Assembly (NCBI RefSeq): GCF_900103875.1
Contig: NZ_LT629705.1
Coordinates: 4,907,001 to 4,971,000 of the forward strand
DNA length: 64,000 bases
Direction of reading: 5' to 3'
Origin: Pseudomonas arsenicoxydans
GTDB taxonomy: Bacteria; Pseudomonadota; Gammaproteobacteria; Pseudomonadales; Pseudomonadaceae
Below are positions 38,385 through 47,480 of this stretch, in pieces; position 1 is the first letter of the stretch, and every line of letters begins with the position of its first letter. The notes beneath the pieces were generated by a model. It saw only the letters and a list, made by a program, of their open reading frames with translations, had not been told where the DNA came from and made no database searches. A program made the position numbers and the translations under genes.

Positions 38385-39133
38385 AGCGCGATCCCCCGGT
38401 GCCAGACGTTCTTGGTGGTGACGGTGTGATACGGCGGGCGTTCCAGTTCATAGGCCATGCTCATCGCGTCGAGCATGCTCCACAGCACATCGAGCTTGAA
38501 CTGCAAAATCTCCAGCATGCGCTGCTGGCCTTCGACCGTAACGTAATGCGCGAGGGTAATGCGCAAGCCATGCTCGACATCGCGCCGCGCCTGACTCAGG
38601 CGTGTGCGGAAATAGTCATAGCCGGCCGGGTCGATCCACGGGTAGTGCGTGGGCCAGGCGTCAAGGCGGGACTGGTGGATCTGCGGTGCGAACAGTTCAG
38701 TGAGTGAACTGCTCGCGGCTTCCTGCCAACAGGCGCGACGGGCGAAATTGACGTAGGCGTCCACGGCGAACCGCACGCCAGGCAACACCAATTCCTGAGA
38801 GAGGATTTGCTCGCGGTGCAACCCCACCGCTTCCCCCAAACGCAGCCAGGCTTCGATCCCGCCTTCACTGCCGGGCGCGCCGTCATGGTCGAGGATGCGT
38901 TGCAGCCATTCACGGCGCACGTCGCGGTCAGGGCAATTGGCGAGGATCGCGGCATCCTTGAGCGGGATGTTCACCTGGTAATAGAAGCGATTGGCGACCC
39001 AGCCCTGAATCTGCGCACGGGTGGCGCGACCAGCGTACATGGCTTGGTGGAAAGGGTGATGGATGTGGTAGTAGGCGCCTTTGGCGCGCAGGGCCTGTTC
39101 GAACTCGGCGGGGGTCATGGGGGTGTTGGTCAT
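38381..39133 (-). CDS. pqqC: Pyrroloquinoline-quinone synthase PqqC
   Basis: A 250-residue all-helical oxidase that carries out the last ring-closing eight-electron oxidation of PQQ biosynthesis without a metal. Conserved active-site features include [53 protein letters not shown] and [15 protein letters not shown]. Start 39133 has GGAG upstream; 39208 would add 25 unconserved residues. A REP pair lies between pqqB and this gene, and its last codons overlap pqqE. Confidence 0.95.
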   Translation of the reverse strand: MTNTPMTPAEFEQALRAKGAYYHIHHPFHQAMYAGRATRAQIQGWVANRFYYQVNIPLKDAAILANCPDRDVRREWLQRILDHDGAPGSEGGIEAWLRLGEAVGLHREQILSQELVLPGVRFAVDAYVNFARRACWQEAASSSLTELFAPQIHQSRLDAWPTHYPWIDPAGYDYFRTRLSQARRDVEHGLRITLAHYVTVEGQQRMLEILQFKLDVLWSMLDAMSMAYELERPPYHTVTTKNVWHRGIAL

Positions 39134-39182
39134 TGCGGTTCTCCGGGGAACAACCGTTGGATTCTGTGGTGTCTGGTCTGGC

Positions 39183-39283
39183 CTAATCGCGAGCAGGCTC
39201 GCTCCCACAGGAGTCCGGGTCGTACCCGATTTTCTGTGCTAAGCAGGTCCATTGTGGGAGTGAGCCTGCCCGCGATGAGGCCG
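39183..39283. repeat. REP pair between pqqB and pqqC, copy B
   Basis: atcgcgagcaggctcgctcccacag and tgtgggagtgagcctgcccgcgat are inverted with about 50 bp between. This copy lies inside the pqq operon. Confidence 0.85.
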
Positions 39284-39287
39284 GCCG

Positions 39288-40202
39288 CTACAGCTCAATA
39301 CTCATGCCGTCATAAGCCACTTCAATCCCCCGCCGCTCCAGCAACGCGCGCTCGGCCGAGTCTTCATCGAGGATCGGATTGGTGTTGTTGATGTGGATCA
39401 GCACCTTGCGCTGGCGTGGGAACTGCTCGAACAATTCCAGCATCCCGCCAGGACCGCTTTGCGGCAGATGACCCATTTCACTGCCCAGACTCTGGCCGAC
39501 TTCGCACACGCGCATCTCGTCGTCGCGCCACAACGTGCCGTCCAGCAACAGGCAATCGGCGCGTTGCATCCAGCTCAGCACTTCGTCGTCGATCTGCCCA
39601 AGGCCCGGGGCATAGAACACGCTGGCGCCATTGCGCTGGTCTTCGATAAACAAACCGATGGTGTCGCCCGGCTGCGGATTGCCGCGATTGGGCGAGTACG
39701 GCGGTGCGTTGCTGACCAGGGGAATCGCGCGAAATTGCAGGTGTGCACAGGCCGCGATGGCGAACGGTTCGCGGTCCAGCCCGATCGGTTGCCACTGCAA
39801 ACCACCGTTCCAGTGCTTGAGCATGGGGAACAAGGGAAAGCCGCTGCTCAGGTCTTGATGCACACGCTCGGTGCACCACACGTCATGCGGGCAACCTTCG
39901 CGCAGGCTCAACAGGCCGGTGCAATGGTCAATCTGGCTGTCGATCAGCACCACCCCGGCAATGGCCGTATCGCGCAAGCGGCGGGCCGGTTGCAGGGGCG
40001 CGAAACTCTCTAGCTGCGCGCGAATGTCCGGTGAAGCGTTGCACAGCACCCACTCCACACCGTTGTCGCTCAGGGCAATCGAGGACTGCGTGCGCCGTTG
40101 CGCCCGCAGGCTGCCATTGCGCACACCGGCGCACTGACGACAGTTGCAGTTCCATTGCGGAAAACCGCCACCGGCGGCAGAACCGAGAACGCGGATGTGC
40201 AT
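39288..40202 (-). CDS. pqqB: PQQ biosynthesis protein PqqB
   Basis: A 304-residue metallo-beta-lactamase-fold protein. The N-terminal [23 protein letters not shown] is the conserved PqqB start, with a structural zinc site formed by cysteines. [16 protein letters not shown] is the degenerate metal region. In family studies PqqB acts as a hydroxylase of the cross-linked tyrosine. The gene follows pqqA by about 53 bp, and a REP pair separates it from pqqC. Confidence 0.95.
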   Translation of the reverse strand: MHIRVLGSAAGGGFPQWNCNCRQCAGVRNGSLRAQRRTQSSIALSDNGVEWVLCNASPDIRAQLESFAPLQPARRLRDTAIAGVVLIDSQIDHCTGLLSLREGCPHDVWCTERVHQDLSSGFPLFPMLKHWNGGLQWQPIGLDREPFAIAACAHLQFRAIPLVSNAPPYSPNRGNPQPGDTIGLFIEDQRNGASVFYAPGLGQIDDEVLSWMQRADCLLLDGTLWRDDEMRVCEVGQSLGSEMGHLPQSGPGGMLELFEQFPRQRKVLIHINNTNPILDEDSAERALLERRGIEVAYDGMSIEL

Positions 40203-40255
40203 GGCAGGCTCCAGAAAGCAGGCCCGGCCAACCCATTAGCTGGCCGGGTGATCAA

Positions 40256-40327
40256 TCAACGGTTGGCGAAATACATCGTCACTTCGAAGCCAATGCGCAG
40301 ATCGGTAAACGCGGGTTTATGCCACAT
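40256..40327 (-). CDS. pqqA: PQQ precursor peptide PqqA
   Basis: A 23-residue peptide, too short for usual gene callers, MWHKPAFTDLRIGFEVTMYF then ANR. The conserved Glu (E15) and Tyr (Y19) in EVTMY are the two residues joined into PQQ. It precedes pqqB in the expected order. AGGATTGACC precedes the ATG as a plausible SD (aggattgacccatg). An upstream copy of the regulatory motif (40399-40411) fits joint control with the alcohol dehydrogenase genes. Confidence 0.95.
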   Translation of the reverse strand: MWHKPAFTDLRIGFEVTMYFANR

Positions 40328-40398
40328 GGGTCAATCCTCTTCTTGTGCCGGGCAATTCCGGTAAAGCCATTAATGCACGGGGCGCCAGGTGACCGAAT

Positions 40399-40411
40399 GC
40401 TACTTTGGAAC
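40399..40411. promoter_or_regulatory. Ped-locus motif, pqqA promoter
   Basis: GCTACTTTGGAAC matches the core CTACyTTrGTAC with one change, 72 bp upstream of the pqqA start. A second TTGGTAGG element lies at 40429-40436. Confidence 0.55.
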
Positions 40412-40471
40412 GAGGCGGCGGCGTGCGTTGGTAGGGGGTATACGGCGGCCTTTAGAAACACACAAAACCAA

Positions 40472-40562
40472 TGTGGGAGCGGGCTTGCCCGCGATGAGGC
40501 CAGAACATTCAACATTGATGTCGACTGTCAGACCGCTATCGCGGGCAAGCCCGCTCCCACAG
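40472..40562. repeat. REP pair (BIME) with conserved spacer, copy C
   Basis: The spacer contains acattcaacattgatgtcgac, almost the same as copy A. It lies between pqqA and the aldehyde dehydrogenase gene stop. Confidence 0.9.
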
Positions 40563-40586
40563 GTTTCGGTGGTGTTTTTGCGAGGG

Positions 40587-42107
40587 TTAGAAGAACCCCA
40601 GCGGATTGATGTCGTAGCTCACCAGCAGGTTCTTGGTCTGTTGGTAGTGGTCGAGCATCATCTTGTGGTTTTCACGGCCGACACCGGACTTTTTGTAGCC
40701 ACCGAACGCGGCGTGGGCCGGGTACAGGTGGTAGCAGTTGGTCCAGACGCGTCCGGCCTTGATCGCCCGGCCCATGCGGTAGGCGCGGTTGATGTCGCGG
40801 GTCCACAGGCCGGCGCCGAGGCCGAACTCGCTGTCGTTGGCAATCGCCAGGGCTTCGGCTTCGTCCTTGAAGGTGGTGACACCCACCACCGGGCCGAAGA
40901 TTTCTTCCTGGAACACGCGCATTTTGTTGTGACCCTTGAGCAGCGTCGGCTGGATGTAATAGCCGCTGGACAAGTCGCCTTCAAGACGCTCGGCCGCGCC
41001 GCCGGTGAGCAGCTCGGCGCCCTCTTCCTGGGCAATTTTGAGGTACGAGAGGATTTTGTCGTATTGCTGCTCGGACGCCTGGGCGCCGACCATGGTTTCG
41101 GTGTCCAGCGGGTTGCCGCGCTTGATCTTGACGATCTTCTTCATGACTTCGGCCATGAACGGTTCGTAGATCGACTCCTGCACCAGCGCCCGGGACGGAC
41201 AGGTGCAGACTTCGCCCTGGTTGAAGAACGCCAGCACCAGGCCTTCAGCGGCTTTCTCGATGAACTGCGGCTCGGCGTTCATGATGTCTTCGAAGAAGAT
41301 GTTCGGCGATTTGCCGCCCAGCTCAACGGTGCTTGGAATGATGTTCTCGGCGGCGCAATGCATGATGTGCGCACCGACCGGGGTGGAACCGGTGAACGCA
41401 ATCTTGGCGATGCGTTTGCTGGTGGCAAGGGCTTCACCGGCTTCACGACCGAAGCCCTGGACGATGTTCAGCACGCCAGCGGGCAGCAAGTCGGCGATCA
41501 GTTCGGCGAAGACCATGATCGACAGCGGCGTCTGCTCGGCAGGCTTGAGCACCACACAGTTGCCGGCGGCCAGGGCCGGGGCGAGTTTCCACGCAGCCAT
41601 CAGCAGCGGGAAGTTCCATGGAATGATTTGCCCGACCACGCCCAATGGCTCGTGGAAGTGATAGGCCGTGGTCAGTTCGTTGATCTCGGCGGCGCCGCCT
41701 TCCTGGGCGCGGATGCAACCGGCGAAGTAACGGAAATGGTCGGCTGCCAGCGGCACGTCGGCGTTAAGGGTTTCGCGCACGGCCTTGCCGTTGTCCCAGG
41801 TTTCGGTGACGGCGAGGATTTTCAGGTTTTGCTCGATGCGGTCGGCGATTTTCAGCAGCACCAGCGAGCGGTCCTGCGCCGAGGTCTTGCCCCAGGCATC
41901 TGCGGCAGCGTGCGCAGCGTCGAGGGCTTTGTCGATGTCGGCGGCGCTGGAGCGCGGGAATTCGGCGATCACTTCACCGGTGACCGGCGAGGTATTGGTG
42001 AAATACTCGCCATTGACCGGGGCAACAAACTCGCCGCCGATGAAATTGCCGTAGCGCGGCTTGAAGGTCACGACGGCGCCAGGTGTTCCAGGTTGTGCGT
42101 AGATCAT
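40587..42107 (-). CDS. pedI: NAD-dependent aldehyde dehydrogenase (PedI/ExaC)
   Basis: A 506-residue ALDH-superfamily enzyme. [33 protein letters not shown] marks the cofactor region, [14 protein letters not shown] the general-base Glu and [14 protein letters not shown] the catalytic Cys. It removes the aldehyde made by the periplasmic quinoprotein, forming the acid in the cytoplasm. Length and sequence match ExaC (P. aeruginosa) and PedI (P. putida). GAGG precedes the chosen ATG. A regulatory motif lies about 105 bp upstream at 42212-42225, beside a 121-bp repeat. Confidence 0.93.
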   Translation of the reverse strand: MIYAQPGTPGAVVTFKPRYGNFIGGEFVAPVNGEYFTNTSPVTGEVIAEFPRSSAADIDKALDAAHAAADAWGKTSAQDRSLVLLKIADRIEQNLKILAVTETWDNGKAVRETLNADVPLAADHFRYFAGCIRAQEGGAAEINELTTAYHFHEPLGVVGQIIPWNFPLLMAAWKLAPALAAGNCVVLKPAEQTPLSIMVFAELIADLLPAGVLNIVQGFGREAGEALATSKRIAKIAFTGSTPVGAHIMHCAAENIIPSTVELGGKSPNIFFEDIMNAEPQFIEKAAEGLVLAFFNQGEVCTCPSRALVQESIYEPFMAEVMKKIVKIKRGNPLDTETMVGAQASEQQYDKILSYLKIAQEEGAELLTGGAAERLEGDLSSGYYIQPTLLKGHNKMRVFQEEIFGPVVGVTTFKDEAEALAIANDSEFGLGAGLWTRDINRAYRMGRAIKAGRVWTNCYHLYPAHAAFGGYKKSGVGRENHKMMLDHYQQTKNLLVSYDINPLGFF

Positions 42108-42211
42108 GGTGGGCCTCTGTCTGGGTCGATGCCTGTCGGCAAACAGGCGATGAACCGATAGTAGAGAGCCCCGCGCCCCAGACGAATGCGCCGTTGGCAG
42201 GGGGACTCTCG

Positions 42212-42225
42212 TTATTTGGTAGTAG
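42212..42225. promoter_or_regulatory. Ped-locus motif, pedI promoter
   Basis: TTATTTGGTAGTAG shares TTGGTAGTAG with the pedF-promoter site at 47584-47602. Confidence 0.55.
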
Positions 42226-42242
42226 ATGATCATTCCCACTTT

Positions 42243-42363
42243 GATCGTTCCCACGCTCTGCGTGGGAATGCAGCCAGGGACGCTCTGCGTCCCAGAGCGG
42301 ACGCGGAGCGTCCGTTGAGGCATTCCCACGCGGACGGTTCGACGCCTCGACGTGGGAACGATC
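42243..42363. repeat. 121-bp repeat with nested hairpins, family C
   Basis: GATCGTTCCCACG at the left end and CGTGGGAACGATC at the right end enclose further hairpins (gcattcccacgcggacgg, gggacgctctgcgtccc, gagcggacgcggagcgtccg). It follows the pedH stop directly; a short relative is at 6042-6072. Confidence 0.85.
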
Positions 42364-42372
42364 AGTGCAGGG

Positions 42373-44151
42373 TCAGTGCTTGGCTACTACAAGGTCTTTA
42401 GGCAGCTTGAACGTCCAGAGCATCCCGCCCTGGTTGAAGTCCTTGATGCGCTTGGCCACTTCGCCGCCCCACAGCGGGACCGCGCCACCCCAACCGGAAA
42501 GAACGGAGACGTACTGTTCGCCGTCCATTTCCCAGGTGATCGGCGAGCCAAGTACGCCGGAGCCGGTCTGGAATTCCCAGACTTTCTCACCGGTCTTGGC
42601 ATTGAACGCCTGGAGGAAACCTTCCGGCGTACCGGTGAACACCAGGTTGCCCTTGGTGGTCAGCACCCCGCCCCACAGCGGCGCGTAGTTCTTGTGGCGC
42701 CAGACTTCTTTGCCGGTGACCGGATCGATGGCGCGCAACACGCCGATGTAGTCTTCGTTCAACGGTTTGATGGTGAACCCGGCACCGAGGAAAGCTGCGC
42801 CTTTCTTGTAGGCGATGCCTTCGTTCCAGATGTCCATGCCCCACTCGTTGGACGGCACGTAGAACAGCTTGGTGTCCTTGTTGTAGGCCATCGGCATCCA
42901 GTTTTTCGCGCCGAGGAATGCCGGGGCTACGAACACAGAACTGCCCTTGGCTTCAGAGCCGGGAGCACCGGGACGGCTGGCTTCGTTGTAGATCGGCCGG
43001 CCGTCCTTATCCAGGCCGGTGGCCCAGGTGATCTTGTCCACGAACGGGAAACCACGGATGAATTTGCCGTTGGTGCGGTCCAGCACGTAAAAGAACCCGT
43101 TACGGTCAGCGGTGGCCGCCGCTTTGATTTCCTTGCCGCCTTCGGTGTAGTTGAACGAGACCAGCTCGTTCACGCCGTCATAGTCCCAGCCGTCGTGAGG
43201 CGTGCTCTGGAAGTGCCATTTGATCGTGCCGTCGTCCGGGTTGAGCGCCAGGCGCGACGAGGAGTAGAGGTTGTCGCCAGGGCGCAGGTGCGAGTTCCAT
43301 GGCGCCGGGTTGCCGGTGCCGAACAGCAGCAGATTGGTTTCCGGGTCATAGTAGCCGCCCAGCCAAGGGGCCGCGCCGCCGGTTTTCCACAGATCGCCCG
43401 GCCAGGTCTTGCCGGCTTCGCCGCCGGAGATGCCGTTTTCTATCGCTTTGCCATCCTTGTAGGTGTAACCCATGTGGCCTTCAACGGTCGGCCGGGTCCA
43501 CAGCAGCTCACCGTTTTTCGGGTCGTAGGCGGAGATCTTGCCGACCACCCCGAACTCGCCACCGGCCACGCCGGTAATCAGTTTGCCGTTGACCACCAAG
43601 GGTGCGGCACTGATGGAATAGCCTTCCTTGTGGTCGGCCACCTGCTTGCTCCACACCACTTTGCCGGTGTCTTTGTTCAATGCCACCAGCTTGGCGTCGA
43701 GGGTGCCGAAGAACACCAGGTCGCCATACAGCGCCACGCCACGGTTGATCACGTCGCAGCACGGACGGATGTCATCGGGCAGGCGCGCATCGTATTGCCA
43801 GAGTTTTTTGCCGGTGCGTGCATCCACCGCAAACACCCGCGAGTAGGAACCGGTCATGTACATCACGCCGTCCTTGATCATCGGCTGCGCTTGCTGACCG
43901 CGCTGCTTCTCACCGCCGAAGGAGAACGCCCAAACCGGACGCAAATCCTTGACGTTGTCGACGTTTAGCGTGTCCAGCGGGCTGTAGCGCTGACCCTGGA
44001 CGCCCAGACCGTTGGTGACGATCTGCTCCGGGTTCTTGGGGTCCTGGAGAATGTCCTGGTCGGTGACACCGGCCAGCGCGGTGCCGGACAGCAGCATGGC
44101 ACTGAGCAGCACACTCAAGACGAAGGGTTGGCGACGTGCGGGTTGGGTCAT
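42373..44151 (-). CDS. pedH: PQQ-dependent alcohol dehydrogenase PedH, lanthanide-type
   Basis: A 592-residue periplasmic quinoprotein with a signal peptide ([18 protein letters not shown]). Eight beta-propeller W-motifs, the adjacent cysteines C131-C132 and the active-site [10 protein letters not shown] (D323, D325) are visible. The second Asp, D325, replaces the small residue of Ca-enzymes and is the mark of lanthanide-dependent forms such as PedH and XoxF (known from the families). It oxidises short- and medium-chain alcohols and aldehydes and passes electrons to cytochrome PedF. No Ca-type partner gene is present. Confidence 0.95.
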   Translation of the reverse strand: MTQPARRQPFVLSVLLSAMLLSGTALAGVTDQDILQDPKNPEQIVTNGLGVQGQRYSPLDTLNVDNVKDLRPVWAFSFGGEKQRGQQAQPMIKDGVMYMTGSYSRVFAVDARTGKKLWQYDARLPDDIRPCCDVINRGVALYGDLVFFGTLDAKLVALNKDTGKVVWSKQVADHKEGYSISAAPLVVNGKLITGVAGGEFGVVGKISAYDPKNGELLWTRPTVEGHMGYTYKDGKAIENGISGGEAGKTWPGDLWKTGGAAPWLGGYYDPETNLLLFGTGNPAPWNSHLRPGDNLYSSSRLALNPDDGTIKWHFQSTPHDGWDYDGVNELVSFNYTEGGKEIKAAATADRNGFFYVLDRTNGKFIRGFPFVDKITWATGLDKDGRPIYNEASRPGAPGSEAKGSSVFVAPAFLGAKNWMPMAYNKDTKLFYVPSNEWGMDIWNEGIAYKKGAAFLGAGFTIKPLNEDYIGVLRAIDPVTGKEVWRHKNYAPLWGGVLTTKGNLVFTGTPEGFLQAFNAKTGEKVWEFQTGSGVLGSPITWEMDGEQYVSVLSGWGGAVPLWGGEVAKRIKDFNQGGMLWTFKLPKDLVVAKH

Positions 44152-44257
44152 GACGGCTACCTCTGCGGTTTTTGTTATACCCGGGAAATTTTTCCGGTCT
44201 GGTGCAGATTCTTGGCCGCCGCCGCCCTTGCAACAATTGCCCGCAGTGCTGAGATTG

Positions 44258-44276
44258 CTAGTTCCTTAGTACAGGG
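44258..44276. promoter_or_regulatory. Ped-locus motif, pedH promoter
   Basis: CTAGTTCCTTAGTACAGGG, 107 bp upstream of the pedH start, matches the pedF site at 14 of 19 positions. Confidence 0.6.
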
Positions 44277-44319
44277 TCGGAGGAGATGAGTATCCAATCC
44301 TGTGGTCGACACCGGTCCC

Positions 44320-44409
44320 TGTGGGAGCGGGCTTGCCCGCGATAGCGCAATGTCAGTCAACGAATGTGTTGAATGTGACGCCGTCATCGCGGGCAAGCCC
44401 GCTCCCACT
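44320..44409. repeat. REP pair (BIME), copy D
   Basis: The usual tgtgggagcgggcttgcccgc arms enclose a spacer that, read in reverse, resembles those of copies A and C. It lies between the pedH promoter and the 3' end of the hydrolase gene. Confidence 0.88.
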
Positions 44410-44423
44410 GAGATTTGTGTTGG

Positions 44424-45362
44424 TCATTTGAGCGTGGCGGAATCGACTCGGGTCATCTGCGCGCGCTCATAGCGCGGGTACAGGTGACTGACACTGCGAA
44501 TCAGCTCATAGCGGCTCAGATTGATCCCGGCAAAGCGCTCGGGGATGGGGCTGCGGATCATCTCGGTCATGGCGCTGCCATTGGCCGCGCCGTCACGCAT
44601 GAGCTGGTCGAGCCAGGTGAGGTAGTCGCGCATTTGTTCGAACGGTTGCGGGTCGATGGACACCGGGCCGTGGCCCGGCACGATCAACGTCCACGGCAGG
44701 CCTTGAAGGGTGGCGACGTCCGCCAGCCACACCGACAGCCCCGGACTGTTGGGCGTGGTCAACGCCCGTTGGTAAAACACCAGGTCCCCGGCAAACAGCA
44801 CGCCGGTGGTCTGGTCGAGAATAGCCAGATCCGCGCCGGTGTGCCCACCCAGGCTCAGCAGGCGCAGATCGTGATTCCCAAAACTGTGCACGCCGGGTGT
44901 CAGCACCTGGGTCGGCAACACCACTTCGGTGCCGCGCATCCAGTCCCCCACCAACCGATACATGTTCTCGGCCATCGCATTGCCCTGCTGACGCAGTAGC
45001 TCGGTGGTGCCGGCCAGCGCGCCGATCGGCACGTCACTGAAAGCCTGATTGCCCAGTACGTGGTCCGGATGATGGTGGGTCAACAGCACCTGGATCACCG
45101 GTTTATCGGTGGTCGCGGCAATCGCCTTGCGCATCGCCTCGCCGTAGCGTTTCGACGGCCCGGTGTCGATCACCACCACACCGCGCTCGGTAACGATGAA
45201 CCCGGTGTTGACGATATTGCCGCCGTTGGCCTGGGCGAAATTGTCGGTGCTGCCTTCCAGCAGCCAGGTGTCCTGGGCGATCTGCCGAGGCTTGAGTACG
45301 TAGTCGAGGTCCGCCAGGGCCGGCAGACCCAAGCCCATCAACAACAGCAGCATCCAGCGCAT
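44424..45362 (-). CDS. Quinoprotein-associated zinc metallo-hydrolase (MBL fold)
   Basis: A 312-residue protein with a signal peptide (MRWMLLLLMGLGLPALA), so it is exported. The metal motif is THHHPDHVLGN (HxHxDH), followed by the Asp in LFAGDLVFY and His in VPGHGPVS. The family is found only beside PQQ-dependent dehydrogenases and SoxYZ-like carriers (quinoprotein relay system). Its substrate is unknown; a SoxH-like role on a carrier-bound sulfur species is possible. AAGGAG lies 6 nt before the ATG. It follows the carrier gene closely. Confidence 0.85.
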   Translation of the reverse strand: MRWMLLLLMGLGLPALADLDYVLKPRQIAQDTWLLEGSTDNFAQANGGNIVNTGFIVTERGVVVIDTGPSKRYGEAMRKAIAATTDKPVIQVLLTHHHPDHVLGNQAFSDVPIGALAGTTELLRQQGNAMAENMYRLVGDWMRGTEVVLPTQVLTPGVHSFGNHDLRLLSLGGHTGADLAILDQTTGVLFAGDLVFYQRALTTPNSPGLSVWLADVATLQGLPWTLIVPGHGPVSIDPQPFEQMRDYLTWLDQLMRDGAANGSAMTEMIRSPIPERFAGINLSRYELIRSVSHLYPRYERAQMTRVDSATLK

Positions 45363-45378
45363 GAGACGCTCCTTTGGC

Positions 45379-46140
45379 TCAGGGTATGGCCGCATCGAAT
45401 TGATTGCCGCTGTTGTCGCGCAGTAACAAGCGCGTCTGCCCTGCCCCCTCGATATCGAAGGCCAGGTTCGGGTTTTCGCTGACCGCCGGGAACAGTTCGA
45501 GACGGGCCAACAGCTGATCGTTCTGATCCCGCAGCTCGGCATGGTTGATGAAAAATTCCGGAATGCCGCTGACCATGCCGTTGTCCATCGGGTGCGCTAT
45601 CTGCAAGCGCACACGGCTGAAGGCGTCGCGCGGATATCGACCGCCCACCACCTCGCCGATGTGTTCTTCCCACCCGGCCTGGGTACGCACGACACTGGGC
45701 GCGGTGCAGCCACCGCCAGCGGCGTCTATCAACGTCGAACCGACATGCCACAGCCCATCGCGGGTCAGCACCGCCGCGCGCAACGGCGTGGCCTGCTCGA
45801 TGCGGATGCGGATCGACAGCCACGGCAATACGCGGTCCAGCGGTTGAAAATCGACGATTTTCGGCAGCGGGTTGAGCTCGGCCCAGGCGAGGATTTTCAC
45901 CACTTCGCCCTTGAACGCCCTGGCATCGATTTCCAGCGGCACTTGCCGGGCGTCTTCGGCGAATGGCGGCGCCAGTAGCTTGACCCGCTCGTCGAACACG
46001 AACGGCGCATCACCGAGCATTTGCTTGTGGTAGAAGTCCCACATCACCGACGGCACCGGGTCTTTGCCCGGAACAATGTCGGTCGCGTATGCCGCCAGCG
46101 GTAACCAGCAGGCCAACAGGCAACTCGCTCGCCAGTTCAC
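45379..46140 (-). CDS. Quinoprotein-associated SoxYZ-like carrier protein
   Basis: A 253-residue exported protein (signal MNWRASCLLACWLPLAAYA). It is a fusion resembling SoxY and SoxZ. The GGGCTAP segment carries the single reactive cysteine expected of a swinging-arm carrier, although it is internal rather than at a terminus. The immunoglobulin-like second half ends ARLELFPAVSENPNLAFDIEGAGQ. Sulfur-compound carriage is known for Sox proteins; the role with alcohol oxidation is not established. It overlaps the pedG stop region and precedes the hydrolase gene. Confidence 0.82.
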   Translation of the reverse strand: MNWRASCLLACWLPLAAYATDIVPGKDPVPSVMWDFYHKQMLGDAPFVFDERVKLLAPPFAEDARQVPLEIDARAFKGEVVKILAWAELNPLPKIVDFQPLDRVLPWLSIRIRIEQATPLRAAVLTRDGLWHVGSTLIDAAGGGCTAPSVVRTQAGWEEHIGEVVGGRYPRDAFSRVRLQIAHPMDNGMVSGIPEFFINHAELRDQNDQLLARLELFPAVSENPNLAFDIEGAGQTRLLLRDNSGNQFDAAIP

Positions 46141-47015
46141 TATTGATACATCTCGGGCACGTCATAACGCAGGCCGTAATGCTCGTAAATGGTCTTGACC
46201 GAGCCTTCACGAATCAGGGTTTCCAGCGCCTCTTCCACGGCATAGGCCAGTTGGTGGTTGCTTTCATGCACCGCCATGCCGATTTCCCAGAGCTGCTTGC
46301 CCATGTTCGGGTAGGCGTTCTCCGCCAGGGCCACTTGCGGGTCGGCCGCTTCATGCACTTGCCAGTCGATCTCGCCGCGCATGGCCATCACCGCGTCGAC
46401 TTCGCCGGCCTTCATGGCCGCGAACGCCTGGGGCACATCCGGATAGTGATGGGTCTTGGCGGCGAGCATGCCGTTGAACACAGAGGTCAGGTAAAACGAC
46501 GGCACGCTGTCGACTTCGACGCCGATCGGGTGCTGCTCGAACACTGCGACGCTGGCGACCTTGTCCAGTCGGCGACGGTCATAAGCGACTTGCCATTGTT
46601 CGTTCTGGTACGGCCCGAACATCACCACATGGCCGTTTTCCAGCTCACCGATTTCATTGCGTTTTTGCGCGTAGTCGCGGTCGTACGGCACCCGCATCAT
46701 CAGGTCGGCCAGTTGCAGATCGTGCAGCTGACTGGCGCGCCAGATGTAATCGCGCAGGTCGTCATCGAGCTTCTCGCCGGCAGGCGCCCAGATCAACGTC
46801 AGACGTACGCCCAGGAATTTGGCCAGCGCCTCCGCGAGTTCCACATCCACCCCGCGAGGCTTTCCGGCCTGCTCAAAACTGTAAGGCGCGAAGTCCTTGT
46901 AGACCGCGACTTTCAGCTCCCCGGCGGCGATCATCTCGTCAAAGGTACGCACTTGCGCCTGCGCGGCCTGGCAACACAGCAACACGACGCTGATCAACAC
47001 AGTGAGCAGGCGCAT
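46140..47015 (-). CDS. pedG: Periplasmic solute-binding-like protein PedG (MoxJ/XoxJ-related)
   Basis: A 291-residue exported protein. The signal peptide is MRLLTVLISVVLLCCQAAQA. The mature part is a type II periplasmic binding fold (FDEMIAAGELKVAVYKDFAPYSFEQAGKPRGVDVELAEALAKFLGV). Family members near methanol and ethanol dehydrogenases (MxaJ, XoxJ) help assembly or activation of the quinoprotein, not transport. Its stop overlaps the carrier start, consistent with one operon headed by the cytochrome gene. Confidence 0.85.
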   Translation of the reverse strand: MRLLTVLISVVLLCCQAAQAQVRTFDEMIAAGELKVAVYKDFAPYSFEQAGKPRGVDVELAEALAKFLGVRLTLIWAPAGEKLDDDLRDYIWRASQLHDLQLADLMMRVPYDRDYAQKRNEIGELENGHVVMFGPYQNEQWQVAYDRRRLDKVASVAVFEQHPIGVEVDSVPSFYLTSVFNGMLAAKTHHYPDVPQAFAAMKAGEVDAVMAMRGEIDWQVHEAADPQVALAENAYPNMGKQLWEIGMAVHESNHQLAYAVEEALETLIREGSVKTIYEHYGLRYDVPEMYQ

Positions 47016-47018
47016 GGC

Positions 47019-47480
47019 TTACTCCTCGACGTGCACGCTGTCCAGGTAGGAGCGCACCGCCCACAAGGCTTCCTGACTCAGGTAGTCAGCCATCTTCGGC
47101 ATGTACACCCGACCGTCACGCACGGCGCCATGGCGCACGCGCTCGACGAACCATTCATCACCGGCGTCGCCGACATCGAGCAAGCGCAGATCGGGGGCGA
47201 TGCCGCCGGATTTGGCTTCCAGGCCATGACACGCGGCGCAGTTCTGGTTGTACGCCGAGGAGCCGATTTCCACGGCCTTGTCGTGTTCCGGAGATGTGCG
47301 GTAAGGGTTCACCGAGGCCCAGCCATCGGCATCGACCGGTACGCCGGCATCCTTGATCGGGGTCAGGCCCGGGGTGGCGACCGCCTGAGGCACCACGTTG
47401 CCGTGGGCCCAGACCGAACCTGCACTGATAAAGCCGGCCAGCAGTCCGGCAACGAGTAAGGCGCTGCGTTTTGTTGTCAT
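47019..47480 (-). CDS. pedF: Cytochrome c-550 PedF
   Basis: A 153-residue periplasmic c-type cytochrome with a signal peptide ending AHG. The haem motif is CAACH (C81, C84, H85) and the sixth ligand is probably a methionine in VYMPKMADY. It takes electrons from the quinoprotein and passes them to the terminal oxidase. It heads a unit with pedG, the carrier and the hydrolase. The motif at 47584-47602 lies about 104 bp upstream. Confidence 0.92.
   Translation of the reverse strand: MTTKRSALLVAGLLAGFISAGSVWAHGNVVPQAVATPGLTPIKDAGVPVDADGWASVNPYRTSPEHDKAVEIGSSAYNQNCAACHGLEAKSGGIAPDLRLLDVGDAGDEWFVERVRHGAVRDGRVYMPKMADYLSQEALWAVRSYLDSVHVEE

Noticed and set aside
40389..42161. A 590-codon plus-strand frame opposite the aldehyde dehydrogenase
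   Set aside because: Shadow of the ALDH gene on the other strand; it also reads through REP DNA, which is not coding.
42352..43968. A 538-codon plus-strand frame opposite pedH
   Set aside because: Complete overlap with the pedH gene, whose family match is unequivocal; the sequence is low-complexity and lacks an SD.
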